Assembly: GCF_014201315.1 (NCBI RefSeq) | Contig: NZ_JACHDY010000001.1 | Coordinates: 1,178,001-1,242,000, forward strand | Direction: 5' to 3' | Length of the DNA stretch: 64,000 bases | From: Edaphobacter lichenicola | GTDB lineage: Bacteria > Acidobacteriota > Terriglobia > Terriglobales > Acidobacteriaceae | Shown here: piece by piece, positions 16,942-25,442 of the stretch | How the letters are laid out: each line of letters begins with the position of its first letter | How positions within the stretch are numbered: the first letter of the stretch is position 1 | Translations under genes and position numbers: made by a program | Notes under the pieces: generated by a model | What the model saw: only the letters and a program-made list of their open reading frames with translations | The model's database searches: none | What the model was told of the DNA's origin: nothing

Positions 16942-17142
16942 ATGGAAAACATCACTCTCGTCTACATCGCCCTTGCACTCATATACGCAATGGTCACGAC
17001 GTATATGTTCCTCTACACCACGCACCTTCACCCCAACGAGCGGACCATGGCCCTCAAAGGCCGCCCTCCCGTCAGCAAAGAAGAAGGCATAGCAGTCGCC
17101 ACACTGGAAAAAGAACGCCTCCACAAAACAGGCAGCTTCTAA
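16942..17142 (+). CDS. 66-residue membrane protein between sdhA and sdhB, unknown
   Basis: The peptide begins MENITLVYIALALIYAMVTTYMFLYTTHL, one clear membrane helix (about 5-27), followed by a charged soluble tail with ERTMALKGRPPVSKEEGIAVATLEKE. Its codon usage matches the neighbours, and its position 95 bases before sdhB in the sdh locus suggests a role with the complex, such as an extra small subunit or assembly peptide; this is inference from position only. The outline (short N-terminal helix, basic tail) also recalls CcmD-like small proteins. No strong ribosome binding site is visible. Confidence 0.6.
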   Translation: MENITLVYIALALIYAMVTTYMFLYTTHLHPNERTMALKGRPPVSKEEGIAVATLEKERLHKTGSF

Positions 17143-17237
17143 TCCACTCCGCACCGACTGCAGTCCTTCGCAACACACGCCTCCAGCTCACCCTCACGCT
17201 GAAGGCCCAGGAAATCTGCAGTCGCTAAGGAGCATTC

Positions 17238-18002
17238 ATGGCACCCAGCACCATCAAAGTCGAGATCAAGCGCCAGTCCACCCCGGACGCCCCCTCCACC
17301 ACCGAGACCTTCGCGATCCCCTACCGCCCGGGCATGAACATCACCTCGCTCCTCGGCGAAATAGCGCTCAACCCCGTCGACGTCTCAGGCAAGCCGACCA
17401 CGCCCATCACCTACGACTCCAACTGCCTCGAGGAGATCTGCGGCTCCTGCGCCATGTTGATCAACGGCAAGGCCAGCATGGCCTGCTCCGCCCTCGTAGA
17501 CAAGCTCACCGGACCAAATCACGACCAGACCATCACCCTGGCCCCGCTCTCGAAGTTCCCCGTAGTCCGCGACCTCGCCGTCGACCGCTCCGTCCTCTTC
17601 GAAAACCTCAAGAAGGTCAAAGCCTGGGTCCCAATCGACGGTTCGTATGATCTAGGAGCTGGGCCACGCCAAGCTCCGCAAATACAGGAGCAGCGCTACC
17701 CCCTCTCCAACTGCATCTCCTGCACCATCTGCATGGAGGTCTGCCCCCAGTTCAACGACGTCACCAACTTCGTCGGCGCAGCCACCATCGCCCAGGCCCG
17801 TCTCTTCAACATGGACCCCTCCGGCGCCGTCCTCAAAGAAGAGCGCCTCCGCGCCCTGGCCGGAGACGGCGGCATTCAAGAGTGCGGCTTCGCGCAAAAC
17901 TGCGTCCAGGCCTGCCCCAAACAGCTCCCCCTCACCGAAGCCATCTCCGACATGGGCCGCGACGTCTTCATCCAACAAGTCAAAGACCTCTTCGCCCGAT
18001 AG
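17238..18002 (+). CDS. sdhB: Succinate dehydrogenase iron-sulfur subunit
   Basis: SdhB moves electrons from FAD to quinone through three iron-sulfur centres. The 254-residue protein has the [2Fe-2S] ferredoxin motif in NCLEEICGSCAMLING and MACSAL (about 70-95), and the two later clusters in NCISCTICMEVCPQ (about 156-170) and NCVQACPKQLPLTEAI (about 220-235). The site AAGGAG is 5 bases before ATG. Together with sdhC and sdhA it completes a three-subunit type-B complex. Confidence 0.96.
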   Translation: MAPSTIKVEIKRQSTPDAPSTTETFAIPYRPGMNITSLLGEIALNPVDVSGKPTTPITYDSNCLEEICGSCAMLINGKASMACSALVDKLTGPNHDQTITLAPLSKFPVVRDLAVDRSVLFENLKKVKAWVPIDGSYDLGAGPRQAPQIQEQRYPLSNCISCTICMEVCPQFNDVTNFVGAATIAQARLFNMDPSGAVLKEERLRALAGDGGIQECGFAQNCVQACPKQLPLTEAISDMGRDVFIQQVKDLFAR

Positions 18003-18011
18003 GATGTTTGC

Positions 18012-18479
18012 ATGAGCTTCGGTCACGTCGCACGAATCGCTGGACTGTCCATCGGCCTTTTCTTTCTGCCCTCGCGCGCCCACTCCGAGTTGCTACAAGC
18101 AGCCTCCATCGAACCGGGGCCACCAGGTATCCCCGCCCCAGCGCGGACCGATATTGTCCCGCCTGGAAAGAACATGACAGCCCCGATTCTGATTCACTCC
18201 GTTGAGCCGCGATATCCCGCATCCGCACAAAGGTCGAGTTCACCTGAGATTGTGATCGTGAACTGCTACATCGAGCTAGATGGAACCACCAGCAACGTTC
18301 ATGCGGTTCGAATCACGGTTGCCAGAGAAAGCGACGTTAACAATTACGCCAAATCCCTGGAAGACAGCGCCGTCGAAGCAGTAAAACACTACAAGTTCAA
18401 GCCCGCCAAAAAAGATGGGAAGCCCGTCCCCGTCGAACTAAATGTTGATGTCACTTTCAGCACCCGCTCTTACCGTTAA
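18012..18479 (+). CDS. Secreted TonB C-terminal-like domain protein after sdhB
   Basis: The 155-residue product has a signal peptide (about 1-24), a Pro-rich spacer, then a TonB-C-type domain: ILIHSVEPRYPASAQRS, IVNCYIELDGTTSNVHAVRIT, SAVEAVKHYKFKPAKKDGKPVPV and VTFS. In acidobacteria such single-domain proteins are numerous and their partners are usually unknown. The gene begins 9 bases after sdhB with its own AGGATG-type site, so it is likely read with the sdh genes. GC is lower than in sdhB. It and the 14438-14824 protein share signal peptide plus the strand-helix-FKP layout, suggesting a common origin. Confidence 0.78.
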   Translation: MSFGHVARIAGLSIGLFFLPSRAHSELLQAASIEPGPPGIPAPARTDIVPPGKNMTAPILIHSVEPRYPASAQRSSSPEIVIVNCYIELDGTTSNVHAVRITVARESDVNNYAKSLEDSAVEAVKHYKFKPAKKDGKPVPVELNVDVTFSTRSYR

Positions 18480-18537
18480 CTTCCAATAAATCGACCCCTC
18501 CACATCAAATCGTGTCCCTTCGATTTGATTCAGTTTG

Positions 18538-18963
18538 CTACAACGGAACCCGCTCCAACCCAGACACAAAATGTATCCCCGGAACGATCTTGCGGCTCAG
18601 CCGATCATCATTCGTTACAAATAGATCGCACTGAGCCGCCGCCGCAATCGACAACTGCATCGCATCCGGAGCCTTGATCCCCTTGTCTAATCGGACTCGC
18701 GCATAGATTCGAGCCGCGACCCGGTCAAAGTCCAGCAGATGCACACCCGGCGAAGTCAGAATCCTCTCATATTGATCCGCCAGCTTCACATCCTCCTTCT
18801 GCAAGGGCAGTGTAAGCACCTCGCCCAGAGTCAGAGTCGAGGTATAAACAGAGTCCCGCCTCTCTGTCATCCGATCCAGAAGCTCCGCAGCTCTCCGCCC
18901 GTTCACGCCACGGTCTTCAATCAAATAGATAAATATGTTCGTGTCGAGAAAGACCTTGCTCAT
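18538..18963 (-). CDS. PIN-domain ribonuclease, VapC-like toxin
   Basis: The 141-residue protein shows the PIN fold: VFLDTNIFIYLIED with the first metal aspartate (Asp7), the glutamate in LTLGEVL, KAPDAMQLSIAAA with the central aspartate, and FVTNDDRLSRK near the end. PIN toxins of this type cleave RNA in a metal-dependent way. The start at 18963 overlaps the stop of the upstream gene as ATGA and has GGGAAGG 6 bases before it, so the two are coupled. The expected short antitoxin is absent; the upstream gene, 167 residues, takes its place. Confidence 0.87.
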   Translation of the reverse strand: MSKVFLDTNIFIYLIEDRGVNGRRAAELLDRMTERRDSVYTSTLTLGEVLTLPLQKEDVKLADQYERILTSPGVHLLDFDRVAARIYARVRLDKGIKAPDAMQLSIAAAAQCDLFVTNDDRLSRKIVPGIHFVSGLERVPL

Positions 18964-19463
18964 TCCCATCCTTCCCGCAAACCACGAACATAAGCATCGG
19001 CGTCAACACCCTTCCATATCCCCTTGCCCATCCCCTTCAATTGGTGCAAACCCTCCAGCCAGCGAGCCGGAGGTCCCTCCGTCTTTTCGTGCCTGCGCCT
19101 CGCCCACTCCACCAGCGCGTGATATTTCTCCGGAATATCATCAAGGTCCGGATAGAACTTCTGGTGACGATCAGGATGAACATAGTCTGATGGTGCCAGC
19201 AGCCGGATGCGATTATCACGCTCACGAAAGACCATGCGATATTTGCCTCCTCTGCTGTCGGGATCTACATTCGCCGCAGCATGTTGAGAAGCATGAGCAC
19301 GCAAGCTGCCCGCAGCCGACCCCAAACCCTCCTTGGCTGCGCGCTCCAATATCTGCCCAACGGTGAACGCTTTCTGTTCTGGCTGCTCCTGATGAAGTAA
19401 CGCAACAATCAAAAACAACTCGTCTGCAACCTTCACATGACTTTTTGTATAAGCCGTTGACAT
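18960..19463 (-). CDS. Probable antitoxin partner of the PIN protein, unusual two-part protein
   Basis: I do not recognise the family. ATG at 19463 is preferred over an upstream in-frame start because it follows the promoter and a GAGGTAG site. The 167-residue protein has an N-terminal helical part (STAYTKSHVKVADELFLIVALLHQ, then FTVGQILERAAKEG) that could bind DNA, a middle part with strand-like RMVFRERDNRIRLLAPSDY, and a C-terminal tail KGMGKGIWKGVDADAYVRG ending GLREGW. Tails of the form WKGVD-Y---LR--W are typical of toxin-binding ends of antitoxins that cap PIN toxins. The ATGA coupling to the PIN gene and the repeat-bearing promoter support a toxin-antitoxin unit. Confidence 0.65.
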   Translation of the reverse strand: MSTAYTKSHVKVADELFLIVALLHQEQPEQKAFTVGQILERAAKEGLGSAAGSLRAHASQHAAANVDPDSRGGKYRMVFRERDNRIRLLAPSDYVHPDRHQKFYPDLDDIPEKYHALVEWARRRHEKTEGPPARWLEGLHQLKGMGKGIWKGVDADAYVRGLREGWE

Positions 19464-19478
19464 CTTTTCTACCTCACA

Positions 19479-19507
19479 ATAGTTATACCTTTTATACCAT
19501 TTGTCAA
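19479..19507 (-). promoter_or_regulatory. Promoter and direct-repeat operator of the PIN module
   Basis: On the minus strand a perfect -35 TTGACA (19507-19502) is followed by two copies of GGTATAA 9 bases apart (TTATACC on the plus strand at 19483-19489 and 19492-19498), leading into TATAACTATT as a -10 region. Repeats between promoter boxes fit autorepression by the antitoxin. Confidence 0.5.
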
Positions 19508-19542
19508 AAAAAAAGAGCACTTTTTTAGATTGATACGCCGGA

Positions 19543-19701
19543 TGCCCCATCTTCGTGACGCCGCCTCGTCGCTAAGCCGGGGTCCGACAGCTTGCTGACG
19601 GGGTGGCATGGTGGGCCTTTGCGCCACGCGCGACCCGTTCTCCTTCATGCGCCACGATTCTCCGGGTGCCCCATCCATCGCAGTCTCACCGCGATGGGTG
19701 G
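19543..19701. repeat. Single GGGTGCC hairpin element, degenerate composite copy
   Basis: A type A hairpin (19664-19701) is nearly identical to those at 12.4-12.8 kb, and the preceding 120 bases hold related words (GATGCCCCATCTTCG, GCGCCACGCGCGACCCG). The interval 19508-19791 between the PIN module and the GlcG gene holds nothing else apparent. Confidence 0.75.
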
Positions 19702-19791
19702 AAATGTAAAATTCCTCCCCGCCCGCGTCAAAACCCAAGCCATCCACACGCAAGCAAGCGTCAAACCGATAAGCTCACATCAGGAGAAAAA

Positions 19792-20187
19792 ATGATCCAA
19801 CTAGCAGACGCCCGCCGCATCATCGCCGCAGCCGAAAAGAAGGCCGAAGAACTAGGCCAGCCCATGAACGTAGCCGTAGTCGACGAGGGCGGCAACCTCA
19901 TCGCCTTCGAGCGCATGACCAACGCCTGGCTCGGCTCCATCGACATCGCGCAGAAAAAAGCCTGGACATCTCGCGCCTTCGACATCACCACCAAAGACCT
20001 CGGTGACAACTCCCAATCCGGCAACCAGTTCTTCGGCATCCACGCCTCAAACGACGGCAAGGTCATGATCTTCGCCGGCGGCATCCCACTCAAAAAAGAG
20101 GGCAAGGTAGTTGGAGCCATCGGAGTAAGTGGAGGCTCAGGAGCCCAGGACCACGCCGTAGCCGAAGCCGGCGCAGCCGCCCTCTAA
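19792..20187 (+). CDS. GlcG/HbpS family haem-binding-like protein
   Basis: The 131-residue protein begins MIQLADARRIIAAAEKKAEELGQPMNVAVVDEGGNLIAFERM and has GDNSQSGNQFFGIHASNDGKVMIFAGGIPL and VVGAIGVSGG near the end, the GlcG/HbpS fold. Family members bind haem or act with glycolate and diol metabolism; the small stand-alone ones are mostly uncharacterised. ATG at 19792 follows CAGGAGA by 5 bases; reading frame extends upstream only through the repeat element. A strong hairpin stands after the stop. Confidence 0.88.
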   Translation: MIQLADARRIIAAAEKKAEELGQPMNVAVVDEGGNLIAFERMTNAWLGSIDIAQKKAWTSRAFDITTKDLGDNSQSGNQFFGIHASNDGKVMIFAGGIPLKKEGKVVGAIGVSGGSGAQDHAVAEAGAAAL

Positions 20188-20200
20188 GCGCAAACAAAAA

Positions 20201-20234
20201 CGGAGATGCCCCGCCGGCCCGCGGGGCATCTCCG
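20201..20234 (-). terminator. Intrinsic terminator, 14-bp stem
   Basis: CGGAGATGCCCCGC (20201-20214) pairs perfectly with GCGGGGCATCTCCG (20221-20234) around a 6-base loop. On the minus strand it is followed by TTTTTGTTTG, so it ends the 20274-20474 gene; it may also stop the plus-strand GlcG transcript. Confidence 0.8.
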
Positions 20235-20273
20235 CCTCGTTACTGCTCTGCCTAGGAACCTGTTTGTCGAAAG

Positions 20274-20474
20274 TTACTTCGAGAATATCGAGTTAGCCGG
20301 AGTCCTCTCCTCGTTCGAGTGAATCCGGTTCTGAGCGCGTTTGGCACTCTCCATCGCAGCATGATCCATCTTTTGCTGATCGGTCTTGCCAACCTCTGTC
20401 GCGGTACTCTCCACTTCAATCGCTTCGTGCGAAGGACGTGCGCCGGTCTTCGAAGAATTCATACCCTGTGCCAT
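20274..20474 (-). CDS. Small hydrophilic protein of unknown function
   Basis: The 66-residue product (MAQGMNSSKTGARPSHEAIE at its start, ending ANSIFSK) is polar, without membrane segment or cysteine, and probably partly disordered. A GGGAGAGG site sits 8 bases before ATG and an intrinsic terminator follows 40 bases after the stop, which together support a real gene. Similar short polar proteins occur in acidobacterial genomes in my recollection, but I cannot name a family. Confidence 0.62.
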   Translation of the reverse strand: MAQGMNSSKTGARPSHEAIEVESTATEVGKTDQQKMDHAAMESAKRAQNRIHSNEERTPANSIFSK

Positions 20475-20599
20475 AACATTACCTCTCCCTCAACAGATGA
20501 CATCGCAGACCATGAAGGTTGCTCCAATACGCCATCCATCTCTCAACAAAAAAGAAAATAAATTTGGAAAAACTGGCACATTTTCCGACGCACAAAAAT

Positions 20600-20661
20600 G
20601 TGGTGCAACAACACCACGTTAGCCACGCAATTCACCACGCTCTCACCACAAAAACACCACG
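20600..20661. promoter_or_regulatory. Helically phased array of CACCACG sites
   Basis: CACCACG/A occurs at 20612, 20633, 20644 and 20655 (spacings 21, 11, 11), with a degenerate AGCCACG at 20621 and an inverted GTGGTG at 20600. The sites all face the same side of the helix. The array is in the AT-richer 344-base gap between the small minus-strand gene and the dipeptidase, so it could control either. Nothing else is visible in 20475-20818. Confidence 0.55.
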
Positions 20662-20818
20662 CCAATCACACGCTTTTTCCTAAAATCCCACACAAAAACA
20701 CCTTTACCCATGCAAAGAAAAAAATCGCAAAACTATCGCCTTCAAAAACCACAAGCAAGGAAAAAACACCCACTTGCTACAATCGGCTATCCCGCAACCG
20801 AAAGAGTGGCGAGCCAAC

Positions 20819-22048
20819 ATGCACAAACGCGGCATCTTCGTCTCTACCCTTCTCCTCCTCACCATGCAGGCCCACACCCAAACAAACTCCCCAAAATCAA
20901 TGACTGATCCCACCGCCGTCCACCAATCCTCCATCGTCATCGACACCCACGCCGACACCCCCCAACGCTTCGTCGACGAACACTGGGACTTCACCGATCC
21001 CCTCAACGGCGGCATGCTCAACTATTCGAGCGCCAAACAAGGCAATCTCGACGCACAGTTCTTCTCCATCTGGGTCGATCCCAACCAATACCCCGCCAAC
21101 GTCAGTGCCCACCGCACTCTCTCGCTCATCGACGGCACCCTCGAGCAGGTCCGCAAACACCCCGACAAACTCGCCCTCTGCCTCTCCTCCGACGACATCC
21201 TTGCCACCCATGCACAGGGAAAGTTCGCCGTCCTCATGGGCATCGAAGGCGGCCACTCCATCGAAAACGACCTCGGCCTCCTGCGCGACTACTACCGTCT
21301 AGGCGTTCGTTACATGACCCTCACCTGGTCCAACACCAACAACTGGGCCGACTCCTCTGGCGACATCGACGACGAAAAAGTTCATCACCACAACGGCCTC
21401 ACGCCCTTCGGCAAACAAGTTGTCGCCGAGATGAACCGCCTCGGAATGATGGTCGACATCTCCCACGTCTCCGACAAAACCTTCTGGGACGTCATCGCCA
21501 CCACACGCACTCCAGTCATCGCGTCACACTCCTCCGCCCGCGCCCTCACTCACGCCGCCCGCAACATGACCGACGAGATGCTCCTCGCCATGAAGAAGAA
21601 CAACGGCGTCGTCATGGTCAACTTCTTCCCTGCCTTCATCGACGAAAACTGGCGCAAAGCCTGGGCCGCGCAGGAGCCCGAACGGAAAAAAGCGCAGCAA
21701 GCGCTCGAAGCCGAATACAAAGCCAAGGGCTCGCCCGTCCCCTACACCGCCTCCGACAAAGTTGACCGCGAGTTCGCCGCAAAGATCGGCCGCGCGCCCT
21801 TCAACTCCCTCATCGATCACTTCGACCACGTCATCAAGGTCGCCGGCATCGATCACGTCGGCATCGGCACCGACTTCGACGGCATCCCCGTCCCACCCGC
21901 CGGCATCGACTCCGCAGCCGACCTTCCCAAAATCACCGCCGCCCTCATGGCTCGCGGCTACTCCGCCGACGACATGCACAAACTACTCGGAGGCAACCTG
22001 CTCCGCGTCTTCCGCGAAGTTCAAGCCGCCTCCGATCACAACCCATAA
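20819..22048 (+). CDS. Secreted membrane-dipeptidase-like zinc peptidase (M19)
   Basis: M19 enzymes cleave dipeptides, often with D-amino-acid tolerance, using two zinc ions. The 409-residue protein has a signal peptide (1-20), then VIDTHADTP with the first metal ligands, IEGGHSIENDLGLLRDYYRLGVRYMTLTW with the bridging glutamate, MVDISHVSD, IASHSSARALTHAARNM and VGIGTDFDG, the full M19 set. ATG at 20819 is taken as it opens the signal peptide. It is convergent with the monooxygenase gene, 24 bases away. Confidence 0.93.
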   Translation: MHKRGIFVSTLLLLTMQAHTQTNSPKSMTDPTAVHQSSIVIDTHADTPQRFVDEHWDFTDPLNGGMLNYSSAKQGNLDAQFFSIWVDPNQYPANVSAHRTLSLIDGTLEQVRKHPDKLALCLSSDDILATHAQGKFAVLMGIEGGHSIENDLGLLRDYYRLGVRYMTLTWSNTNNWADSSGDIDDEKVHHHNGLTPFGKQVVAEMNRLGMMVDISHVSDKTFWDVIATTRTPVIASHSSARALTHAARNMTDEMLLAMKKNNGVVMVNFFPAFIDENWRKAWAAQEPERKKAQQALEAEYKAKGSPVPYTASDKVDREFAAKIGRAPFNSLIDHFDHVIKVAGIDHVGIGTDFDGIPVPPAGIDSAADLPKITAALMARGYSADDMHKLLGGNLLRVFREVQAASDHNP

Positions 22049-22072
22049 CCGATTCGATGCAAAGGCTAAGGA

Positions 22073-22372
22073 CTATACCTTCTCGCCTACCAACTCAATC
22101 TTGTGAATCTTCGGAGCTTCGGAGAAAAGTGTCTCCGCATTCGCCATCAAAGCCTTCGCAATCTCACCATTCAAATGAGCATCGCGCCCAACCTCATCAT
22201 TGAAGGTGTCAAACACCCCAAACACCCCACCTTTATCTTCCTTGAACCCATACCAGTGCACAGTCCCAGCCTCTGCCTTCGCCATCTCTGCACCCTGTTT
22301 CAGAAAAGCCTCAACATCCGCTTCTTTCCCCGGCTTCGCCTTCAACTCCGCATACAACGCAAACTTCGCCAT
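22073..22372 (-). CDS. Antibiotic-biosynthesis-monooxygenase-like (ABM) small protein
   Basis: The 99-residue protein begins MAKFALYAELKAKPGKEADVEAFL and contains TVHWYGFKEDKGGVFGVFDTFNDEVGRDAHLNG, the dimeric ferredoxin-like ABM fold. Members include quinol monooxygenases and stress-response proteins of unknown substrate. GGAGG lies 8 bases before ATG at 22372; ten more codons upstream are unlikely. It has no close operon partner. Confidence 0.88.
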   Translation of the reverse strand: MAKFALYAELKAKPGKEADVEAFLKQGAEMAKAEAGTVHWYGFKEDKGGVFGVFDTFNDEVGRDAHLNGEIAKALMANAETLFSEAPKIHKIELVGEKV

Positions 22373-22452
22373 CTTGTAGATCCTCCACTGGGTGAGATGC
22401 ATAAAACATTACTTGGTTACTGTCTTTTGCATCTCAATCGCTTGAGGAAAAC

Positions 22453-23010
22453 ATGCGCAAAGATAAACCTTCCGTTCTTCGTGGAATCGTCACAGGCGTC
22501 GCAGCCGGCATCGTTGCCACGCTCATCATGGATCAGTTTCAGAAGTTGAGCACAGCTGGCGGGAAAACACTCGAAAAACAAAAGAAACTAGCCGAGGGAG
22601 AGTCCCCATCGCAGATCGCTCAGGAGCAGGCTGCCTCCGAACAAAAAGCCGCTTCGCAGGAGGGATCCACCGAGATCGTAGCGCGGAAGATTGCCGAAGC
22701 GACCGGCACCCATCTCAACAAAGAAGACAAAAAGACAGCAGGTCAGGCAGTCCACTACACCTTCGGCACTTTGATGGGCGTCGTCTACGGCGTCTCCTCC
22801 GAACTCCTGCCCGAAGTCACTACCGGTGCAGGCACAGCCTACGGCACACTCCTCTTCCTCGCCGCAGATGAGATCGCAATCCCAGCCTTCCAACTCTCTC
22901 CTTCTCCCGCAAGCACGCCGGCCACCGATCATCTCCAACATTGGGCAGCTCACGTCGTCTACGGAGGCTCTCTCGAACTTGTTCGCAGCCTCCTCAGACG
23001 CATTCTCTAA
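22453..23010 (+). CDS. Membrane protein of DUF1440 (YagU-like) type
   Basis: The 185-residue protein has an N-terminal helix ([22 protein letters not shown], about 8-29), a long polar Gln/Glu/Ala-rich insert (about 35-90) that is probably a coiled region, and two further hydrophobic segments with [19 protein letters not shown] and [17 protein letters not shown]. The H-x-x-F/Y-G pattern is typical of DUF1440, whose E. coli member YagU helps acid resistance. The family call is by resemblance only. Its TTGAGGAAAAC leader gives a fair ribosome site. Confidence 0.72.
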   Translation: MRKDKPSVLRGIVTGVAAGIVATLIMDQFQKLSTAGGKTLEKQKKLAEGESPSQIAQEQAASEQKAASQEGSTEIVARKIAEATGTHLNKEDKKTAGQAVHYTFGTLMGVVYGVSSELLPEVTTGAGTAYGTLLFLAADEIAIPAFQLSPSPASTPATDHLQHWAAHVVYGGSLELVRSLLRRIL

Positions 23011-23074
23011 GACCATCCCCACATTGCCCCCGCCGCCCGTCTGCGATAGCCTGTTTGTTGGAGCTACTAACCGC

Positions 23075-23830
23075 ATGATGCTTCGTACTCTCGCACTCTC
23101 CCTGGCCCTCGCCGCATCCGGCCAGGCACAATCGACCCCAGCGCAGTCCACCCCAACGCCCCCGGCCGACGCTCTACCCGACGCCCCCAGCACCACCAGC
23201 AACATCAAGGCACCCGTCGTCCCCACCGGCCCCACCGCCGTCATCGACACCACCATGGGCCGGCTCACCTGCAAGCTCTACGACAAGCAGGCCCCCCTCA
23301 CCGTCGCCAACTTCATCGGTCTCGCCGAAGGCACCAAAGACTGGACCGATCCCAAGACCCTCCAGAAGATGCGCCACCAGCCCTTCTACAACGGCACCAC
23401 CTTCCACCGCGTCATTCCCAACTTCATGATCCAGGGCGGCGACCGCGTAGGCGACGGCACCGGAGACCCCGGCTACTTCTTTCAGGACGAGATCGACCCC
23501 GACCTCACCTTCGACACACCCGGCCTCCTCGCCATGGCCAACGCCGGCCCCGGTCCATCAGGCGGCGGCACCAACGGCTCGCAGTTCTTCATCACCGAAA
23601 CCGAAGTTCCGCAACTCAACGGCAAGCACACCATCTTCGGCCAGTGCGACGCCCACACCGCCCTGCTCGTCGCTTCCATCGCGCGCGTAGAACGTAACTC
23701 CAACGACAAGCCAATCACACCAGTCGTTATCAATCGCATCACCATCGTGCGCGACGGCCAGCCCATGCCCCCGCTGCCAGTGGCGCCCGCTGTACCTGCG
23801 ACACCAGCCGCCGCTGCACCACCCCAATAA
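23075..23830 (+). CDS. Exported cyclophilin-type peptidyl-prolyl isomerase
   Basis: The 251-residue protein has a signal peptide (about 1-18), a Pro/Thr-rich spacer, then a cyclophilin domain (about 48-225) with [27 protein letters not shown], the catalytic [21 protein letters not shown] (Arg in FHRV) and [23 protein letters not shown] Pro/Ala-rich tail of about 20 residues ends the protein. It assists folding outside the cytoplasm. It lies just before a second, cytoplasmic cyclophilin, a tandem pair probably from duplication. Confidence 0.93.
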   Translation: MMLRTLALSLALAASGQAQSTPAQSTPTPPADALPDAPSTTSNIKAPVVPTGPTAVIDTTMGRLTCKLYDKQAPLTVANFIGLAEGTKDWTDPKTLQKMRHQPFYNGTTFHRVIPNFMIQGGDRVGDGTGDPGYFFQDEIDPDLTFDTPGLLAMANAGPGPSGGGTNGSQFFITETEVPQLNGKHTIFGQCDAHTALLVASIARVERNSNDKPITPVVINRITIVRDGQPMPPLPVAPAVPATPAAAAPPQ

Positions 23831-23909
23831 TCTTCCGGCCTCCGCGATCTCAACGGAAACGCCTCTCTGCTAACAAAGCACTCAACCAGTCACTGCAAGG
23901 AGATTTCGA

Positions 23910-24431
<522 letters not shown>

Positions 24432-24456
24432 CCAACCATCTCGCAATCCAACAAAG

Positions 24457-24481
24457 GCCCGCTCACAAAGCGGGCTTTTTT
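24457..24481 (+). terminator. Intrinsic terminator after the cyclophilin gene
   Basis: GCCCGCT (24457-24463) and AGCGGGC (24469-24475) form a 7-bp stem with loop CACAA and a run of six T after it. Confidence 0.88.
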
Positions 24482-24536
24482 CTCGTGAAGCAAACATCAT
24501 CGCCGACGCATGATATCTTCGCTTACCAAGAAGCCT

Positions 24537-25298
24537 ATGGACACGCCGACGGACACCTTCTATGACGATTTAGCCGACCACTACCATCTCATCTTCGAGG
24601 ATTGGAGCCAAAGCATCGAGAGACAGGCAGCAACTATCGGCCCGTTGTTGGAGCGATACACAAATCAAGTCGCGCCTCGTGTTCTGGACTGTGCCTGTGG
24701 AATAGGAACTCAAACCCTCGGCCTATCCATGCGAGGGCACAGCCTCGTCGCCTCCGATCAAAGTCGTGCCTCCGTCGCACGCGCAGCAAGAGAAGCCAAC
24801 CTTCGAGGACTGAAGATTCAGTTTCACGTAGCGGATATGCGTAATCTCAGCTCCATCCCGGAAGAAAACTTTGATGCCGTTCTAGCCGCAGACAATGCAC
24901 TGCCCCACCTGCTCCTCAGAGAAGATCGCGATCAGGCACTACACGAGATCGCTGGCAAACTGAGACCCGGCGGCATATTGATAGCGACGATTCGAGACTA
25001 CGATCACCTGATCCAAACGCGTCCGTCCATACAAGCCCCTCTAATGTACGGGCCAAGAGGCCAGCGCCGCATCGTCCATCAGCTCTGGGATTGGGACGGC
25101 GAGGAATACGACGTCCATCTCTACCTCTCCTTCGAAAGATCAGCACAATGGACTGTAAAACATTACGTCTCCCGTTATCGCGCCTTACTCCGAAACGATC
25201 TCTCCACCTCTCTTCACGATGCCGGCTTCACCGCGATTCAGTGGCTTGAACCCGCAGATACAAATTTCTATCAACCTGTTCTTATTGCAAGAAAGTAG
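24537..25298 (+). CDS. SAM-dependent methyltransferase, class I
   Basis: The 253-residue protein shows the Rossmann methyltransferase motifs: VLDCACGIGTQTLGL (motif I), VASDQSRASV, FDAVLAADNALPHLL (motif IV) and LRPGGILIATIRDY. The N-terminus FYDDLADHYHLIFEDW resembles glycine/sarcosine and small-molecule N-methyltransferases, so a small metabolite is the likely substrate. ATG at 24537 has AAGAAG 4 bases upstream; ATG at 24510 in the same frame is possible. GC is lower than in its neighbours, which hints at acquisition. Confidence 0.87.
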   Translation: MDTPTDTFYDDLADHYHLIFEDWSQSIERQAATIGPLLERYTNQVAPRVLDCACGIGTQTLGLSMRGHSLVASDQSRASVARAAREANLRGLKIQFHVADMRNLSSIPEENFDAVLAADNALPHLLLREDRDQALHEIAGKLRPGGILIATIRDYDHLIQTRPSIQAPLMYGPRGQRRIVHQLWDWDGEEYDVHLYLSFERSAQWTVKHYVSRYRALLRNDLSTSLHDAGFTAIQWLEPADTNFYQPVLIARK

Positions 25299-25355
25299 AG
25301 AGTGCTCTCCTCATCCTGGGCATGATTTCAAAAGAACGATCCGTTTAGCGGACCG

Positions 25356-25402
25356 CCGGGTGCCCATGTCTCGAGTTTTGAAACATGGGTTTCGAGCTGG
25401 GC
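25356..25402. repeat. Degenerate GGGTGCC-type hairpin
   Basis: GGGTGCCCATGT and ACATGGGTTTCGAGC form a hairpin with CCCATGT/ACATGGG arms between two genes. It resembles the dispersed family but is diverged. Confidence 0.4.
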
Positions 25403-25442
25403 CCCGAACTCTATACCCCAGAGGACCCACTCTAACGAGCGA

